Assembly (NCBI GenBank): GCA_003248845.1
Contig: QFPD01000012.1
Location: forward strand, 1-15,249
Origin: Microbacterium sp.
GTDB taxonomy: Bacteria; Actinomycetota; Actinomycetes; Actinomycetales; Microbacteriaceae
Length of the DNA: 15,249 nucleotides
Reading direction: 5' to 3'
A model generated the notes under the pieces. The model was not told the DNA's origin and searched no databases. It saw only the letters and a program-made list of their open reading frames with translations. The position numbers and the translations under genes were made by a program. Positions 13,928-15,249 of the stretch are shown piece by piece. The first letter of the stretch is position 1, and the number at the start of each line of letters is the position of its first letter.

Positions 13928-15249
13928 ATGCCCGACGCCCTCGACGACGCGATCTCCTCCGGTCGCCCCTTCGCCCTCCTGGCCCGTGACGGCGAGACCG
14001 TCGAGGTTCTGACCGGAGATGTCACCGACGTCGCCCTCCTCGCCGACATCCCACTGCACGACGCAAGCGGTACCGCGCGCGAAGTCCTCGCCCTCGTGCC
14101 GTACCGCCAGATCGTCGAGCGCGGCTTCGCCTGCCACGATGACGAGGCTCCGCTGCGCTGCCTCGTGATCGACACGCACGAGCGCCTCGCGCGGGATGCC
14201 GCGATCGCGGCACTCCCGGACGCTCCGATCCCGCTCGACGATGCCGAGTTCGACATCACCGATGCCGACTACGCCGATATCGTACGGACCGTCATCGCCG
14301 ACGAGATCGGCCGTGGCGAGGGCGCGAACTTCGTGATCCGGCGCGATTACACGGCATCCGTCGATGGTGACGCGCTGACCGCGGGGCTCACGTGGTTCCG
14401 CGCTCTCCTCGAGCATGAACGCGGCGCCTACTGGACCTTCCTCGTCTCGACGCCGGGCCACCTCACGGTCGGCGCGAGCCCCGAGGCGCACGTGAGCGCG
14501 CAGGCAGGGGTCGTCACGATGAACCCCATCTCGGGCACCTTCCGCCACCCCGCCGGCGGCGCGACGGCCGCGAGCCTCACCGAGTTCCTCTCGTCGACGA
14601 AGGAGACCGAGGAGCTCTTCATGGTCGTCGACGAGGAGCTCAAGATGATGAGCGCCGTCTGCAGCGACGGCGGCCGGATCACCGGGCCGCACCTCAAAGA
14701 GATGTCTCGCCTCACGCACACCGAGTACATGTTGCGCGGCCACAGCATGATGGACCCTCGCGACATCCTGCGTGAGACGATGTTCGCGCCCACGGTCACC
14801 GGGTCGCCGATGCAGAACGCCTGCACCGTCATCCGACGGCACGAGAAGACGCCGCGCGGCTATTACTCCGGCGTCGCGGCACTGTTCACCCCCGCTGCGG
14901 GCGATACGCACGACCTCGATGCACCGATCCTCATCCGCACGGCATACCTCGAGGACGGTCGCCTGCGCGTGCCGGTCGGCGCGACGCTGGTGCGGCACTC
15001 CGACCCCGACGGCGAAGTGGGCGAGACCCACGGCAAGGCGGCGGGCGTCCTTGGCGCGATCGGGGCGATCGCCCGTGACGAGGCTGCCGAGCGGGCGGCG
15101 CTCGACGAGGATGCGCCGGCGCTCCCGAAGGCGTCGCTCGCCGACGATCCCGCAGTGGCGACCCTGCTGGCTGCTCGAAACGAACGGCTCGCGCCGTTCT
15201 GGCTCAACCCGCAGAACACGCGCGCTGACGATGACGTCGCCCTCGCGCC
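13928..15249 (+). CDS. trpE: Anthranilate synthase component I, TrpEG/PhzE-type (5' part, truncated by the window edge)
   Basis: This chorismate-using enzyme makes anthranilate, the first committed step to tryptophan. The 440 visible codons show the chorismate-binding fold: NFVIRRDY near 136-143, SPEAHVS, MNPISGTFR (198-206), a helical ELFMVVDEELKMMSAVC block, LTHTEYMLRGH with the family's conserved His, GSPMQNACTVI (292-302) and the PRGYYSGVAALF signature (309-320). The short N-terminus and this version of the motifs resemble the fused TrpEG/PhzE group, in which a glutamine amidotransferase domain follows; that part would lie beyond the window. PhzE relatives make aminodeoxyisochorismate for phenazines instead, but the Trp attenuator upstream argues for tryptophan synthesis. 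The ATG at 13928 has GAAAGG (13916-13921) six bases ahead, a normal ribosome site. Confidence 0.88.
   Translation, partial: MPDALDDAISSGRPFALLARDGETVEVLTGDVTDVALLADIPLHDASGTAREVLALVPYRQIVERGFACHDDEAPLRCLVIDTHERLARDAAIAALPDAPIPLDDAEFDITDADYADIVRTVIADEIGRGEGANFVIRRDYTASVDGDALTAGLTWFRALLEHERGAYWTFLVSTPGHLTVGASPEAHVSAQAGVVTMNPISGTFRHPAGGATAASLTEFLSSTKETEELFMVVDEELKMMSAVCSDGGRITGPHLKEMSRLTHTEYMLRGHSMMDPRDILRETMFAPTVTGSPMQNACTVIRRHEKTPRGYYSGVAALFTPAAGDTHDLDAPILIRTAYLEDGRLRVPVGATLVRHSDPDGEVGETHGKAAGVLGAIGAIARDEAAERAALDEDAPALPKASLADDPAVATLLAARNERLAPFWLNPQNTRADDDVALA

Noticed and set aside
13712..15031. A 439-codon minus-strand open frame opposite the trpE-like gene
   Set aside because: It is a compositional shadow. 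The + strand frame has the chorismate-binding motifs, a ribosome site and an attenuator in front.
1..15249. CRISPR arrays, tRNA/rRNA genes, insertion sequences, phage or defence genes
   Set aside because: No regularly spaced repeats, no clover-leaf sequences with a CCA-type end, no transposase motifs and no terminal inverted repeats were seen on reading both strands.

Overview
The window reads as chromosomal DNA of a high-GC actinobacterium, most likely Microbacterium or a close relative in the Microbacteriaceae. The evidence is roughly 70% GC by eye, an actinobacterial NusA, an RNB-family ribonuclease with the DLDQA active-site variant, a DUF1206 membrane protein, and several start codons placed directly behind a -10 box. 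Genus assignment is by overall resemblance and was not tested by a search.

Layout, left to right. The left edge cuts nusA (minus strand). Divergent from it is a two-gene membrane operon: a GPR1/FUN34/YaaH-type transporter and a DUF1206 protein. It converges on a LOG-family nucleotide-binding protein (minus). Divergent from that gene is a general-stress pyridoxamine-oxidase-fold protein, which converges on a small DUF1622 membrane protein (minus). Next, on the minus strand, come proS and, upstream of it, a lipoprotein gene. Divergent from the lipoprotein are an RNB-domain ribonuclease with a +1 frameshift and then aceA (isocitrate lyase), closed by a strong intrinsic terminator. A GntR/FCD regulator overlaps acdS (ACC deaminase) in an ATGA junction. 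acdS converges on ispG (minus). Divergent from ispG is a complete tryptophan attenuator: a leader peptide with tandem Trp codons, three mutually exclusive hairpins and a terminator. It precedes a TrpE-like anthranilate synthase gene that runs off the right edge.

How the genes fit together. Housekeeping functions (NusA, ProRS, IspG, Trp synthesis) are interleaved with metabolic genes: the glyoxylate shunt (aceA), a possible acetate-type transporter, ACC deamination under a probable dedicated regulator, and a LOG-family phosphoribohydrolase. ACC deaminase and LOG proteins touch the plant hormones ethylene and cytokinin, so a plant- or soil-associated lifestyle is plausible but not shown.

The most distinctive signals are not genes. 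(1) At many promoter-proximal genes a TANNNT-type -10 box lies six bases before the start codon, which predicts leaderless mRNAs, whereas operon-internal genes and those with long 5' regions carry normal Shine-Dalgarno sequences. (2) The heptamer GGATGCC/GGCATCC occurs 29 times by hand count where 3 to 4 are expected. (3) The trp attenuator appears to be driven from a leaderless leader-peptide ORF. No tRNA, rRNA, CRISPR array, insertion sequence or phage gene was seen. No stretch longer than 300 bases lacks a gene; the longest gap, 13703-13927, holds the ispG and trp promoters and the attenuator.
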